Below are positions 20,779 to 31,410 of a stretch of 64,000 nt of DNA, in pieces. The DNA is from Yamagishiella unicocca. Lineage: Eukaryota > Chlorophyta > Chlorophyceae > Chlamydomonadales > Volvocaceae. A model generated the notes under the pieces. It was not told the origin of the DNA. It made no database searches and was given only the letters and a program-made list of their open reading frames with translations. Where the stretch lies: assembly GCA_003116995.1 (NCBI GenBank), contig BDSL01000095.1, forward strand, positions 1-64,000. Direction: 5' to 3'. Made by a program: the position numbers and the translations under genes. Within the stretch, counting starts at the first letter, position 1. The number at the start of each line of letters is the position of its first letter.

Positions 20779-20935
20779 ATACGTTGGTGGCTGGAAGTAA
20801 GGTCAGCAGCCGCCTTGCGTCCTTCCTTCCTGATGAATACGTAGCTTCATCAAACAGGCCGTGTAAGCATCAAACAGGAAGGCGTACGTAAGAACCCCAG
20901 CTTACAGGCCGTGGATGGGATAACATATATTTATT
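20779..20935 (+). repeat. 157-bp direct repeat, copy 2
   Basis: Second copy of 19080-19236 with only a few substitutions (e.g. GTAGGTTC/GTAGCTTC, AACAGATA/AACATATA). It ends directly against the 3' terminus of the minus-strand LINE fragment at 20938. Confidence 0.95.
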
Positions 20936-20937
20936 AA

Positions 20938-22746
20938 GCAGAATGCGAGTATTACAAGGGAGCCAGAACGGCTCAAGAGCGGAAGCGCAACCAGGCGGGC
21001 CCGATGGGCCAGACCACGACACAGGTCACTGGGCAAAAGAGCCCGCCCTCACCGGCCGGGAAGGGGCAAAAGCCGAAGGCAGCCAAACACGAGGACACGG
21101 AGAAGGCAGCACGCACAACTCAAAGCACGGGGAGGAGAACAAGCGCGTCCAGAAAACACGAACCACCTGCACCAAGCCAGCAGCGAGACGCGAGGAACGC
21201 GTCCCGGCAAAACGGGGGCCCCAAGCCCCAGATCCCAAAAGCACCCACAAAAGACAGCAGAGCGGGGGCCCAAGGCCCCATAACCCAAACACGCCCAGAA
21301 AACCGCACCCCAGTCAACCGTCGGGCCACTCCTCGGCACCCGGGCGGCCCGTGAAGACCACCTCCCCCGCGGGCGAGGCGGCGAGGAAGGGGTGGTCGGA
21401 CGGGACGGCCCCCCACCCGCGGGGGGCCAGCCCCAGCTCGGCAAACGCACTGAGGCGGGCCCAGAAGTCGGCCGTCACCGCTGCGCACACCCGCACCACC
21501 GGCATGCGCCCCCCGGGGGCCCCAGCCTGCACCCGAAACAGGAGGCGGAGCCCCAAACCCAGCGCCGCGACGGCCGCCAAGCACACCACGTCCCAAACAA
21601 GCGGGTGCACCCCCAAAGGGGGCCGACCCAGCCACAAATGCTGCGGGAGCAAGACAACCGCGCCCCCCATCGCCTCCACAAGCTCGTCGCGCAGTGATAA
21701 GGCCACCACACACTCCCAGAAGTGGTGGCGCCGGCGGCCCGTGGCCATGGACGCTCCACACGGGCAGGGGGTCGTGGGCGACCCTCGCGCCAGGAGGGCC
21801 GCGTGCAGGGGAAGCCATGGAACCCGTTCATGGCGAGCCGCCAGAGGGGCTCCTTGTGCGTGTTGTCCCAGCGAAGACGCCAGAGGCGCACCAGAGTGGC
21901 CTGAAACTCCCGGAGGGTGGAGGCCAGGCAGGGCTGCCGGGGGAAGGGGAGCCTCCCAGGCCTCCTGAAGGAAGGCCGTATGCTTAGCCGCCAGAGCAGC
22001 GAAGGCTTGGCCCAGCTGCAGGATGGTAGCCGACTTGACGGTGAGGGAGAGACAAGGGGAATGGCCGCGGGGCCCACCCGCCAGCCGACACAGCGGGCCA
22101 GGCGGCCCCAGGCATCCGCAGCGGGGGGGCGGCAGCCGCGCCCCCCGGGGCCGCCAGAACGAGGAGGGCCGCGATGGCCCAGGTGGCGGGAAGGCGGCCA
22201 ACGAGGGCGTCGACGCGGGCCAGGCCCGTGGCCCCATCCCGCATGGAGGCCGGGACGGGGTGGGCCGGGGAGAGGCGGAGGACGTCGCGGAGGACGTCGA
22301 GCTGTAGGTACTCGGTACAGCGCATGGCGGGGGCCCCCCCGGCAGCGGCGACAGCGAGGGCCGTCCGGACCCGGCCCAGGGCGTTGTAGCACTGGATGGC
22401 GACACCCACAGTATCAAGCCCACGCAGCTGGGCGAGGTCGGGGAACTGAAGTCGGCCTCCAGGCCCCGGCCGGTGGCGTCGACCAGGAGGGGGTTGCCGC
22501 AGAGGGGCGCCGAGAAGCACCAGGGTCCCGGGGCGGCCAGTGTGGGGTCCAGGATGGTGACGGGCGGGAGATGGGCGAGCGCCGTAATCAGCTGGGCGAG
22601 GGCCGGGGAGCCCCGTGGGAGGGGCCGGCCGAGCACCAGCGGGGCGGCGGTGGTGCGGGCGTCGCCGTGGAGGGGCAGGAGGCACAGGGGGTGAGCCGCG
22701 GGGTGGCCGTGGCGCAGGAGGGCGAGGAGGAGCTGGGGCCGCCACT
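20938..22746 (-). mobile_element. 5'-truncated LINE with zinc-ribbon RT C-terminus
   Basis: On the minus strand the frame at 22745-21984 and then 22636-21314 encodes the end of a reverse-transcriptase-like protein. It contains LREFQATLVRLWRLRW, LWRLAMNGFHGFP, then after a frame change CPCG (about 21765) and RRHHFWECVVALSLRDEL, the CPCG...HHFWEC pattern of RT-associated zinc ribbons (zf-RVT). At least one frameshift lies near 21820, so the copy is dead or misread. Downstream is a GC-rich 3' region ending at the terminal word (minus strand) CCCTTGTAATACTCGCATTC. The plus-strand ORFs here are GC-driven shadows. Confidence 0.7.
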
Positions 22747-23040
22747 AAGCAGAATGCGAGTATTACAAGGGAGCAGAATGCGAGTGTTACAGGGAGCAGA
22801 ATGCGAGTGTTACAGGGGAGCCAGAGCGGCTACGAGCGCGGAAGCGCAACCAGGCGGGCCCAACGGGCCAGGCCACAACACAGATCACCGGACGAAGTCA
22901 AAACCACTCCTCACTGGTCGGGAAAAGGCAGCCGGACCGAGGCCGACAGGGAAACCGAAAACGACTACAAGTGCGAAAGAGCCTCGCCGAGTAGGGAAAG
23001 CGTGCCTACCACGAGCCACCAACACCAAGCCTGTTCAGTG
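22747..23040 (-). mobile_element. second copy of the same LINE 3' end, with three tail units
   Basis: Plus-strand 22747-22823 holds three tandem units of AGCAGAATGCGAGTRTTACA(R)GGG (23-24 bp) followed by GAGCCAGAGCGGCTACGAGC, matching the single-unit terminus at 20938-20990. The homologous 3' region runs to about 22960. The 20938-22746 copy ends exactly where this one begins, so one element inserted at the 3' terminus of another. Confidence 0.8.
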
Positions 23041-23145
23041 TCAGGCGATGCGCCCGATGGTTCTACCTCTTGGTCTGGAACCCACTGTAACCGTTACAAC
23101 AACAACGGTGAATCGAATGAATCGATGTCTTGAAAGGTTACAAGG

Positions 23146-23592
23146 ACCCACTGGAAAGTTTGTTTCTGTCCCTTTTCCGCATTGTTTTCGGCCACTTTGT
23201 AGAGATCGATCTACGGCACTGCACTTCCTTGCGTTTGGGACCCACTGTTGCTGCGAAGCACTTGAACCGGTGTCTTGTCATGGTTACAAGGACCCTCTGG
23301 AAACAGTGGGACAGGGTTACAGGTAGGGACCCAAAGTCAAAAAGTTTCCCCGTCGTTTTCGGGATTGTGTTCGGCCAATCTGAGGGCGTAGCACCGTGGC
23401 ATACGCAGGGCTTTGGGTCGTCCATACAAAAGGTTCACAGACAGGGCGGTGTCTTGCCATGGTTACAGGGACCCACTGGAAACTTTGTTTCTGTCCCTTT
23501 TCCGCATTGTTTTCGGCCACTTTGTAGAGATCGATCTACGGCACTGCACTGCCTTGCGTTTGGGACCCACTGTTGATGCGACGCACTTGTAA
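23146..23592. repeat. two direct copies of a 125-bp repeat
   Basis: GGACCCACTGGAAAGTTTGT (23147) and GGACCCACTGGAAACTTTGT (23468) start two near-identical copies that run through TTCGGCCACTTTGTAGAGAT to GGGACCCACTGTTG. The word GTTACA(A/G)GGACCCA recurs at 23134, 23280, 23461, 23938, 24426 and 30164, marking a dispersed family. Confidence 0.85.
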
Positions 23593-24457
23593 TTGAGTTG
23601 TCCCTGGGACCCTGTCCCTGGGACCCTGTATCAAGCTTGTTACATGCTGTTTATCGCCTAGCTATTATTTCGGACTTTTTGTAGAGCTTCGTCCTCGTTT
23701 CTGCAAACGCCTGCCCTCCTGCGCGCGCCAGCATCGCCAATGTCCCGCCCCAAAAAGCAGCGAAGAAGCACGAAAAGACAATGAACGCCTTGATGTTCAG
23801 GGATTGCACGGAAATTCAAGGGTTTCAGTTTCTGAACGTTCAGTCCTGAACTTGATACAATTGAAATTCAGGGTTTGAGGTTCAATATCAAATCAAGCCT
23901 GAACGGCACCTATTCCGGCCCGAAGATACTGAACGGTTACAGGGACCCACTGGAAACCGCCGCCAGTACAAGCAAAACCATGGTGCATTTACAAGGCTGG
24001 TATGGATACAGTTACTAATCGGTATAGGTACAGTTACTACTTGGTACAGGCGGGAGACCCAAGAGCAAGAGGTTAAGAGTCGGGGCGGCGGCGAATGAGT
24101 GTCAGGTTCAGGATGGGCGCAACAAGTGCGTCCCGAAGGGGTCTGTGTTCTAAGGACACAGCCCGACTGGGGGACACAACGGCAAGGCAAAGACTTCTGC
24201 TTCCTGCTTGCTCGCCGGCGCCCAGGCAGAGGTAGGATAGAAAGGGAGATTACAGAGCGACCACAACTAATCGTACTCGTTACAGTGGGCTCCAGAACGT
24301 AAGAGGTAGGACCATCGGGCACAATGCTTAACACTGAAAGAGGAAAAGGCAGCAAGGAAACCAAAGACTATTGGAACTGCACAATCTAATAGTCGCCTTG
24401 CGTTGTTGTACGACAGTGGGACATGGTTACAAGGACCCAAAGTCAAATAGTAGTCGC
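23593..24457. other. dispersed repeat debris, no gene
   Basis: Contains CCCTGGGACCCTGT duplicated at about 23607-23630, dyad-rich TTCAGG/CCTGAA words at 23810-23930, and a block at 24280-24350 (CAGTGGGCTCCAGAACG...) related to 53470-53520. No coding sequence is supported. Confidence 0.5.
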
Positions 24458-24700
24458 AGCGATGCGCGAGAGCACACCGTGAGGGCCAAAAGGCCAGGCC
24501 GCTACAAAGGCCACGGGAAAAAGACCCGCGCCGAGTAGGGAAAGCGTGCCGAACACGAGCCACCAAATACCAAGCCTGCAGCGATGCGCGAGAGCGCAAC
24601 GGGGGGGCCAAAAGCCCAAGCCGCTAGTCAGGCCACGAAACAAGATCCGCGCCGAGTAGGGAAGCGTGTCGAACACGAGCCACCAAAACCAAGCCTGCAA
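24458..24700. repeat. two tandem copies of a 120-bp repeat
   Basis: GCGATGCGCGAGAGC begins at 24458 and 24580; each copy runs through GCGCCGAGTAGGGAA and GAACACGAGCCACCAAA to AAGCCTGCA. A diverged relative lies at 22975-23030, at the 5' margin of the LINE fragment, suggesting origin from that family. Confidence 0.85.
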
Positions 24701-24879
24701 CGTGGGCGAGAGACACCACAGCGAGTCGGAAACGGGTCCATGGCCATCCCACAGAACCGAGCTCCAAAAACCCTATGACTCCGCTCCAACAACCCTGTGT
24801 CTCCGGTGGAGTGACTCCAGACCTGACTCCAGTGTGACTCCAGCGTCCTCCCGGAGACAGACAGACTCCGGTGTCTATA

Positions 24880-25345
24880 TGTGTGGGTGGCGAAACGTTG
24901 CAATTGTAGCCGTCTACCTTCCCGAATTCGAAGTAAAGTGGTTAATGGGAAAGAGTGATGCCGACATTGACACAATGGTATTGTCCCCTGCCGACACCGC
25001 TCCGTCTGCAGTACCCCATCCACGGATGCCATATCTATTATTACCTCCCTCTTCCGGCCTCAGCCGCCTGCCGACGACACGAACTCTTAGGTAGTAACTG
25101 CGTGGACCTCCCTAGGAGTTGTTCGTTACTGTTTATATGTACGTATATAACTGAACACAAAAGCGGGATAGTGGACATCCGTCCTAGGTATATATGTACC
25201 ATTAGAACGTACCGTATGTGCGCGCGTACTACGCGCGTGCATCGACTCCGTGACCGTAAGCGTACCTTCGTACAAGGCCGTACGTACACTGCGCGCACAC
25301 GCACCTTCCAGGGGCACAGCAGCACCACCTCTCGCAGTAGCTCGA
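24880..25345. repeat. duplicated segment, copy 1 (partner at 60.93-62.15 kb)
   Basis: Matches 60932-61115 and then 61906-62145 in the same orientation; shared words include CCCCATCCACGGATGCCATAT, GTGGACATCCGTCCTAGGTA and GCAGCACCACCTCTCGCAGTAG. Copy 1 lacks the roughly 790 bp that separate the two blocks in copy 2. In the first block the differences fall largely on every third base, suggesting coding origin, but the frame could not be fixed. Confidence 0.85.
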
Positions 25346-27630
25346 CCGCCATGTGGAGGCGCACCGACGAAATGCTGGCCAGCAATCGGCCAACATCTTT
25401 AAACGTGGTGAGCTGCACAATCGTCAGCTGCGGGAGCTCGAGCTGGGCCGCTGCTGCTGGCTGCTGGTCCAGTACCTGCTGCTGCTCCAAGTGGCCTGCA
25501 GGATGTGTGCCGTGCGTGTTCGTTGTGGGATAGGGTGCGTGCTTATGATGAGGACGTACGGTGGTGTGGGCTGGCAATGCTTCAGATGGTAAGATATGCA
25601 CATGCGTCCCCTCGCTCCTCCTTGCTAGGCAGGCTAGGCTCGCTCTGGTTGTAACGTGCCTGTGCTATCCATCCTCATGCATTGCTGTACGGCTCGCCCT
25701 ATCTGTATGTTGTCCGTTCGGGGGTGCCGCTGATGCAGGTGTTTTCGTCCCGGACGTGCTTGTGTCCATGTCGGCGGAGTGCGAGTAGTAGTCACTCGCC
25801 TGCGTGAGGAAGAAGGGGGGAGGTTCGTGGGGTTGTAACCAGAAGGGTACCTATGCTAAACGGGATGAATCTGGCGATGGTGATGGTAATGATAGCACTG
25901 GTCCCAGCGGCGGCTATCAGGGAGCGTACGGAAATACCAATGGTGCTGGTGCATCTACTTCAACTGGCGACAATCGAAATCTTAGCGGGGGTGGTTCTGG
26001 TGGTCTTCAGCATGCCATTTCGGGACTGTTACTTATGTCCATGCACCTCTCTGTGCCGAAGTTGCGTGCTATCATGTGAACTGGCCACTCCATGATATGA
26101 GCATGCCTTTGGCATACGAGTTGTTAACTTCTTATTTTGTATTTATTTGTTGACTATCACGCGCCATTCCTGCGCTGTCAGGGCATATTCCCTTTTGCAC
26201 TTTCATTCGCGCGCAGCACGCGTCAAACGCTTCTTCTCGGACATTCTCGGACCTTATCGTTTGTAAGCCATATCGCTAAATCATCCTTCCTTGCGAGGCA
26301 ACGAAGAGAGAGGGGGGGTTCGTGGGGGAGCGGGGCGGCAGCTCCGCGATCCACACGTCCCCCCCCCTAACCATCACCTTTTCATAATAAAACGCCTAAC
26401 TTTGCGGGATGAGCGGTGGCCCGGCATTTAAAATCATGATAGTCACTCGCCTGCGTGTTGAGGGATCTTCAGCTAACGGAGCCCCCCGCGCTAATTGCTA
26501 CCCCGTAGGCTGGTTTCGCACCTCGCTCGTTCGCCGCGGATTTCTGTTTTCGGGAGTGTAGTAGTGGGAACTGATACAGTGAGCGTGTTTCCGGCTAGCT
26601 AGCTTCAGAGGTTGGTTAGTTACGTGCGTACCATGTCTTCTTTGCTTTATTTGCCGGCCTAGCCTGTGGACGGGTCGGGTCGGTTTGCTGCTGCCATTGT
26701 TGTTGTGGCTGGCTTCATTCAAGTTCGACTGTCCTGTTCTGTACTGTCCTGGGATACATATGGCTCGTCGCGGCTTCTTTGCCTACCCGTGTTCTCTGTC
26801 GATCGTGATGTTTGTGCCCACTACAAGTACCTACAACTGTGACGTGCGTGTTTGCACAATTTCAATATACAATCTTTTTCGTTGCATAAGTATTAAGCTG
26901 TAAGAAATAAGCTGTTGCATAAGTGCTCCATGTTGGGTTGTCTCTTCTATTGGTGCCACGCTCGGACCATTCAGCACGCAGCGTATACAACGCCTTTGTG
27001 GGCCGCAGTAATGCTATGGCCACTTTCCCTATGTACGCATGTCCCGCCGACAAAAACTCATACAGCTTGTGCTAGATATTGGGTATTCACAAATACCCGC
27101 CCTGGGAGGCAGGGCGCGCAAACTCCATCCAAGCCTCGACGTCGCCCGTGCTGTTTGCATCTCGTCTGAATACTCCCCTGCTGCCCCATCTAGGAACGTT
27201 TGTTAGGCCACGCATGCATGCGCCAGCGAAGTCTACCCCGAAATGTCTATGCCGCGTACATACCTTCCGCTGATGATGCCACCAGCAGAGCGTCCATGGT
27301 CGTGTTGTCCGACGTAGTGGATTCCAGTGCACCCCGCCGCCGTGACCCGCAGTATTGATCCGCCGTGCCGCCGCTGCAATCATCGTCGTTGATGGGTGCA
27401 CGGCGGATGCCGGCACCGGTGTTGATGAGGTGACGATGAAGAGCACCCCGCTCAGCCTGCTGAGCCGAACTTTCCTCCACCAGCCCCATGTCTGCCAGCA
27501 GCAGCGGCTGCCGTGCTGCGGAAGTGAGTAACCTAGATGCTGAAAGCTGGAGAAAATAGAGCACGATCACGACTATGTTAGTCCGGTACGGAGCGACGAG
27601 CATTGACAGAGACTTAAATGCTCGGGACAT
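25305..27630 (-). CDS. type II membrane protein, first two exons, unrecognised
   Basis: Exon 1 (27630-27264) starts at an ATG and encodes a short basic head, a signal anchor (TNIVVIVLYFLQLSA) and a low-complexity stem. It ends at GGAAG/GTATGT in phase 1. Exon 2 (25495-25305, acceptor TCCTGCAG) opens with two bases that restore the codon, then encodes LEQQQVLDQQ, QLTIVQLTTFKDVGRLLASI and AVELLREVVLLCPWK before the donor GTGCGT. The phases agree, supporting one gene; extra exons could lie in the 1.77-kb intron. The TIVxL-x5-DV-x2-LLxSI run resembles the start of GT15 domains, but this is weak. Exon 3 should lie below 25100 in the duplicated segment. A diverged partial copy sits at 60.9-62.15 kb. 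Confidence 0.5.
25496..27263. other. intron-like stretch, no other gene supported
   Basis: Lies between the two phase-matched exons on the minus strand. It holds a G-run and a C-run near 26310-26370 and a plus-strand Gly/Ser-rich frame at 25804-26079 that overlaps a hydrophobic frame; neither looks like a recognised gene. Confidence 0.35.
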
Positions 27631-27920
27631 TGTACGACGGCCGCAATCCTCCTACCCTCCCAAAGTCCCAGGACTAGCAAGCGACCATACTCTGCTCAGC
27701 ACACATTCACAACTGACAGCAATTTAAAGCCCCGTTAGTCCAGGGGGCGGCCCTTTAGGGGCGCCGGGAGTCCGCCAAAAAATTTCACCCACCCACCACC
27801 CCATGTGTAGTTTGGGCGGAGAAGCGACTGCGCGCGATCACAAGGCCAACCAACTGCCCTAGCGGATCAGCACCAAGCACGAAGGGACAGGCCAGCGGAG
27901 CACTTGCCCACAACGGTCCC

Positions 27921-29126
27921 TCACAGACGGGGCCGTACGTCCCGCTCGTGGCGGTGGGGATCCAAGTAACGGCCTAGTGTGGCGGCGCTCCGCAACTGCC
28001 CCAAAGCCAGCAGGGCGGGAACCCCTTCACCCGACGCCTCCGAGGCCTGCAAGGCGCCGCGGCGGAAACTGTGGACGGTTTCCCCCTCATAGAGCCCCGC
28101 ACCCTGTAGGTGCAGGCGGAGCCGGGCCGCCAGGCTCGCACTGCGTAGCGCGGTCTCCTTGAAGCCCTGTTGATCCGGGGCCAGAGGCCGAAACAACAGG
28201 TCCCGGACTGCGCTCCCCGCCGGGGCGTCGGGTTGGCCACAGCACCACAGGTAGTAGGCCAGGTTCCGCGGAAGGCAGAACGCTGGCTCCGCCGGGTTGG
28301 GAACCAGCTCCACGAGCGGGGCGCGCGCCAGCTTATGAGTCTTGGTGCCACGCTGTCGGAAACACAGGGAGGGGGCCAGAGAGGGACCCCACTCCCAGGG
28401 TGGCGGCAACGGGAAACTCGGGTACGGCCGGTGAGGTTGCGCAGGGTCTACGAAGTCCCCAAGCCCGAGCTTGCCCACGTCGTGCCCTCGCACCGCCGTT
28501 TGCCACAGCAACAGCACGCACAAGTGATCCCTCAACAGCAGTAGCCGCTCCAGGGGGCGGCTGGCCTGCACCATTAAGCCCCACAGGTACGCCACGAGCG
28601 CGCGGTACTTGGCAAGGGTCATGGGCACGGCGGAGACTTCGGAGTACCCGGCCAGCACTCGTGCACGCTGGTAGGAGGCGCGGAAGTCCTCAACCCAGAT
28701 AGAATCACAGGGGTTGCCCAGACCGGTAGGAGCGTCATAGCGGCTGCTGCGCCCGACTCTGAGGAAGAACCCACTGAGGGCGGACAGGCAGGACTTCACG
28801 GCGGCGGGCCCAACAGGGCCGCCGCCCTGGGCACGGTGGTGTGGCAACCACCAGGTCACCATGAAGACCAACACGTCGTCCGGTGTGCAGTCCGCCCATG
28901 TCCGCCCCCGACCGCATCGAGAGAGCCAACCCAGGAACTCCACGCTTGCGGCGTCCTGTCGGGCGACGGTGGTGGAAGCCAGTGCCCCCAGGAGCATCTG
29001 GTTGACGGTCGCTAGCCCTTCCTGGTACACCGCCTCCTGTTCGTCGCGAGGGGCTGAAAAACCCGGGCGGAGTCGGGCCTCCACACGGGCTAGACGGCCG
29101 CCAGCGACCCCCAGGAGGGGTGCCAC
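27921..29126 (-). CDS. tyrosine recombinase of a DIRS/PAT-like retroelement
   Basis: About 400 codons with the full tyrosine-recombinase signature: LLLWQTAVRGHDVGKL (R213), GTKTHK (K262 or K265), HSFRRG (H352, R355) and LGRYLD (Y387). Such enzymes insert circular cDNA of DIRS/PAT-like elements or Cryptons; Volvox and Chlamydomonas carry both DIRS/PAT-like kinds (Kangaroo, TOC1). The frame begins at a GTG just after an in-frame TAG, next to a possible acceptor CTGCGTAG, so the true start may be spliced or lost; an internal Met lies at residue 44. No RT is recognised nearby, so this may be an isolated recombinase (Crypton-like) or a truncated retroelement. Termini are not identified. All catalytic residues are retained. 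Confidence 0.85.
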   Translation of the reverse strand: MAPLLGVAGGRLARVEARLRPGFSAPRDEQEAVYQEGLATVNQMLLGALASTTVARQDAASVEFLGWLSRCGRGRTWADCTPDDVLVFMVTWWLPHHRAQGGGPVGPAAVKSCLSALSGFFLRVGRSSRYDAPTGLGNPCDSIWVEDFRASYQRARVLAGYSEVSAVPMTLAKYRALVAYLWGLMVQASRPLERLLLLRDHLCVLLLWQTAVRGHDVGKLGLGDFVDPAQPHRPYPSFPLPPPWEWGPSLAPSLCFRQRGTKTHKLARAPLVELVPNPAEPAFCLPRNLAYYLWCCGQPDAPAGSAVRDLLFRPLAPDQQGFKETALRSASLAARLRLHLQGAGLYEGETVHSFRRGALQASEASGEGVPALLALGQLRSAATLGRYLDPHRHERDVRPRL

Positions 29127-29953
29127 CTACGCAGCATCGGAAGGGACCCAGAACGGCAGAGGTGCGGCGATCGGGGTTTTAGACACGCCATATCACAGAA
29201 AGGGTACCCAGCCGAAACTGAGCAAGGCATACAGAGTCGCACGCAGGAGTGGTTAAGCGAGGGCCGTGCATGGACATGGAGTCTGATGGGGACACGAGCG
29301 CGGCCCATAGCCCCTACCGAGAGCATAGGGCCAGGAGGGGCAGCGCCAGTCGGGATCCCGGCGGTAACGCCATCCGTTGAGTTGGCGGCAGCGGTCAAGG
29401 AAGGCGGGACGCAGCAACCAGCGGGAAGCAGCGGTAGCAGCTGACCATGGGTTGGGACAGGAAGAGAGAGAGGAGGAAAAACAGCCGCCAGAGAGAAGGG
29501 CCAAATCGGGCCAGCAGGTAGGCCATACCCGCCGACAAGCCCGATACTACCGAGGGGCAAAGAAGCCTGCGCAGAGCGCCGCCGGCCAGTGTTAGGCTCA
29601 TATGTAGCGCAAGGGAAAGCTTGCTCCCATGATTTCTTACCGGCGGTCCAGATGGGTTGGGCTGCACAGCAGGCACGCCCGCCAAGCCAGAAGGTCCGTC
29701 GGATGGACCCGCCTGCGGGCGACGAGGAGACAGCATAGGGCAGAGTATACAAGAATCGGTGAAGCTGATCCACCTGAATAAACAGATCGGTATATCTATA
29801 CCAACCAACCTCGAGGCAGGTTCGGGAAGACAAACAGATTAGCGGGATGAACCGCGAGCGTTTTGCAGTACGGCGGCAGACCTAAACGCCATAGAGCGTT
29901 TACAGAACGCAACAAATAAGTTGAAAATTAGCTGAACGCGTTAGAAGACTCAC
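29127..29953. other. flank of the recombinase, no gene recognised
   Basis: A minus-strand frame is open at 29833-29090 with proline- and alanine-rich sequence but no motif; it could be leader or gag-like sequence of the recombinase element. Confidence 0.3.
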
Positions 29954-30118
29954 CATTGCTCCGGACCCAAGGCTCAAAACTTGCGGCCCAGTCGATGGCC
30001 CAGTCGATGGCCCAGTCTGCCTCAGCGCCGAGCGGCTTACAACCGTGGCTGTCGTACATGATGACCCTGTCGTACTGCCGACCGAGTTGTTTGGAGCCGC
30101 CGCTGCTATTGGACGTCC
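29954..30118 (-). CDS. single exon of an unrecognised gene
   Basis: Between a plausible acceptor (ACAGAGCAG, just above 30118) and the donor GTGAGT (below 29954) one frame reads GRQYDRVIMYDSHG, then EADWAIDWAIDWAASFEPW. The WAID word is encoded by a 12-bp tandem duplication. A related word (RQYERIIMYDGARDW) occurs on the minus strand at about 43985-44060. The family is unknown. Confidence 0.4.
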
Positions 30119-31324
30119 CTGCTCTGTGTCAATCACGTACAAGGAACCGACTCACTGGGACAGGGTTACAAGGACCCAAAGTCCAAAAGTTTGTAGTGTT
30201 ACAGAGACCCATACGGCTACCGATACGGTGCCAAACTTTCTCGTTCCTGCAGGCTGGTGCGGGTCAGTGTGCGTCGAGGAAGGCCCGGTTTGAAACGAAA
30301 TTTGCTATTTGGTTGTAAGGACTTTTCTGATCCCTGTTCCACGATCGCGTACCTTGCAACATCATCATGATATTCAGTTGAATTTGTAACCTTTTTCTTA
30401 ACTGGCATTGAAGAGGTACCGCTGAAGCGGTGCCGCTGCGCAGTTGGTCGTAGCAGCCAACAGCCAATAGCCGTGAAAGCGCCAGTCGAGCTTGCTTATG
30501 ATTCCGCCACGCATGCTATTGCGGCGCAACACTTCCAGCCTCAACTTCGAGCAGCCTTGAGCAATTCCATCTACCTGTGTAAAACCCCGAACCAATGCTA
30601 TCATCGGGCTGTTGTCGGTCACATACCGGTATATCCGTTGCGTATGCAAGTTTCTCTTCATTTGGGTTGAAAGTGTTCATCGCGGGGGAGATAGTCCGCC
30701 GTATGCACCTAGCCGCACACACCCGCTTTCACACTGAAGATCTGGCCTGCCCCCGAAGCCGCTGGCGGAGCATGCTGACAGACAGGCGGGGAAAGCGGAG
30801 AGGGACCCATCGGAAGAGCCGAGAGGGCTTGGGGAGACAGGTGGACCGCCGTACGGAAAAGAGGAAAGGCCTACTGGCACGCATGGGGATGTCGCAGAGG
30901 CAAGCCCACAAGACTGACGGGGGTAAGCCTAGGCAACGCACCTGAACAAGGGCCGGAGCCACACCGCTGCGTACGCTAAAGAGGGTTGAAGCCGCCGAAG
31001 GAAGACCAGGGAGCGGTCGGGAAACCAGCCGGACGAGGGGGGAAGTCGCGCGACGTTTCTGTGAGCAGGACAGACTGGCGCGTGAGGAAGTTGCAACTTT
31101 AACCGTTACGGTGCCAGTTTTACCTCCACCGTCAGTCGCACTAAGCTAGCCGATGAAGATGCGTCCGTGGTACCAAGCGGACGCGCCCCTAAGAGGTAGA
31201 TAAGGCTAGCAGTTTCGTTTTGCATGATGGCAATGATGTATTCGCTGCTCGTGCGCGATACGCGACTCCATGCGCTTCTCTCACAAACATTTCAAGTGTT
31301 GCCCGCGCCGAGCGTACCCGGCCC
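30119..31324. other. no recognised gene
   Basis: 30140-30210 belongs to the GTTACAAGGACCCA repeat family. Purine-rich sequence runs at 30770-30860. Minus-strand frames at 30398-30722 contain a peptide-like stretch (NTFNPNEEKLAYATD) without a known motif. Confidence 0.35.
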
Positions 31325-31410
31325 CATGTCATGCCCCACAGCAGGCATCACCTGTCGCCGACACCAGGTGTAACACTTCTCGACCTGATGCTGGGTGGCG
31401 CGGGCGCGCG
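31325..31410 (+). mobile_element. 5'-end fragment of the dual-endonuclease LINE
   Basis: ATGTCATGCCCCACAGCAGG, then GTCGCCGACACCAGGTGTAA and a CTGGGTGGC block align with 7751-7835 of the full-length element. Only the first roughly 80 bp are clearly related. Confidence 0.7.

Noticed and set aside
21917..23326. Plus-strand ORF of 469 codons, and other long plus-strand ORFs at 20.9-22.4 kb
   Set aside because: Extreme G/R/P composition, and antisense to the minus-strand frames carrying CPCG...HHFWEC; these are GC-driven shadows.
25804..26095. Gly/Ser-rich ORF and overlapping hydrophobic ORF
   Set aside because: Two overlapping frames of similar length with no motif; located within a likely intron of the minus-strand gene.
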